Below, in pieces: positions 63,848 through 64,000 of a stretch of DNA of 64,000 nucleotides. Position 1 is the first letter of the stretch, and each line of letters starts with the position of its first letter. A program made the translations under genes and the position numbers. Under the pieces are notes generated by a model. That model worked only from the letters and a program-made list of their open reading frames with translations, did no database searches and was not told the DNA's origin. The stretch is taken from positions 23,720,001 to 23,784,000 of the forward strand of contig JAWQUS010000025.1 in NCBI GenBank assembly GCA_036365455.1. The letters are read 5' to 3'. The DNA is from Macrosoma leucophasiata. Taxonomy: Eukaryota > Arthropoda > Insecta > Lepidoptera > Hedylidae.

Positions 63848-64000
63848 ACATCCGATGACAACTGACCCTGGCAAAACACACGTACAAAGTACGGAAGCTG
63901 CGGATCGATGAAAAGATCATGGAATTGGAGGAAGGATTGGGCAGATTACGGTGTCATATAATAAGTTTATCTGAAGTCAGAAGACAGAGGGAGGACTTGA
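63848..64000 (+). pseudogene. LINE endonuclease N-terminus, cut by window edge
   Basis: Frame from a stop just upstream: QLTLAKHTYKVRKLRIDEKI, MELEEGLGRLRCHIISLSEV, RRQREDL. This is the AP-endonuclease start of RTE/CR1-like ORF2 proteins (usual form TWNVRT...ELE..L...DIIGLSEVRR). The usual W-N is changed to Y-K, and no ATG precedes it, so the copy may be decayed. It continues beyond the window. Confidence 0.72.

Overview
The window looks like a repeat-saturated stretch of a moth or butterfly (Lepidoptera) nuclear genome. The evidence is the A+T-rich eukaryotic background, a nuclear tRNA-Leu gene, mariner transposases, a mag-type gypsy element with very short LTRs, Helitron ends (hairpin plus CTAGT) of the kind common in Lepidoptera, several tRNA-derived SINEs, and many non-LTR retrotransposon fragments. 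I see no intact host protein-coding gene and no prokaryote-style operon, CRISPR array or defence cluster. The species cannot be told from the sequence alone.

Layout. 1-8.4 kb is a broken mag-like Ty3/gypsy element on the minus strand (1116-8133; 101-bp LTRs; target-site duplication, TSD, GTAAC). A second, internally deleted LTR element with an env-like ORF (3327-4849, plus strand, TSD CTTCT) sits inside its reverse transcriptase. The integrase core is deleted, and the middle of gag is replaced by a 1.47-kb patchwork. 8.4-15 kb holds a Mutator-like MITE, SINEs, a TIR element, a Helitron, a mariner broken by a retroposed sequence, and a LINE fragment with a 16-bp TSD. 15.2-16.8 kb is a degenerate tandem array containing the only clear functional gene, tRNA-Leu(AAG) at 15499-15579. 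17-25 kb carries a probable solo LTR, hAT and mariner MITEs, a long foldback, a Jockey/CR1-like LINE end, and a SINE-like copy carrying a TIR element and flanked by ~150-bp direct repeats. 26-32 kb has five copies of a repeat with a possible HTH-coding relic. 36.2-37.5 kb is a 1.3-kb mariner with frameshifts. 40-46 kb has foldbacks, a ~350-bp tandem array, a second probable solo LTR, and an exon-like open frame ending in a splice-donor-like site (45594-45770). 47.5-50.1 kb is a degenerate tandem cluster. 51-64 kb repeats the same families, plus a diverged coding-like pair (60.06-61.6 kb), a 150-bp CA microsatellite and, at the right edge, the start of a LINE endonuclease domain.

The dominant repeat, called family A here, has about 26 copies. 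Each is about 290 bp, starts ACTGGTGGTAGAGCTCC and ends TTCCATTACAT followed by an A run. Several copies carry other insertions, which allows relative dating of events. One functional link is clear: the gypsy primer-binding site (8019-8032) is the exact 14-nt 3' end (with CCA) of the tRNA-Leu encoded 7.5 kb away. Family names that I coined (A, B, C, D, G, H2) are labels for this window only; database matches could not be tested.
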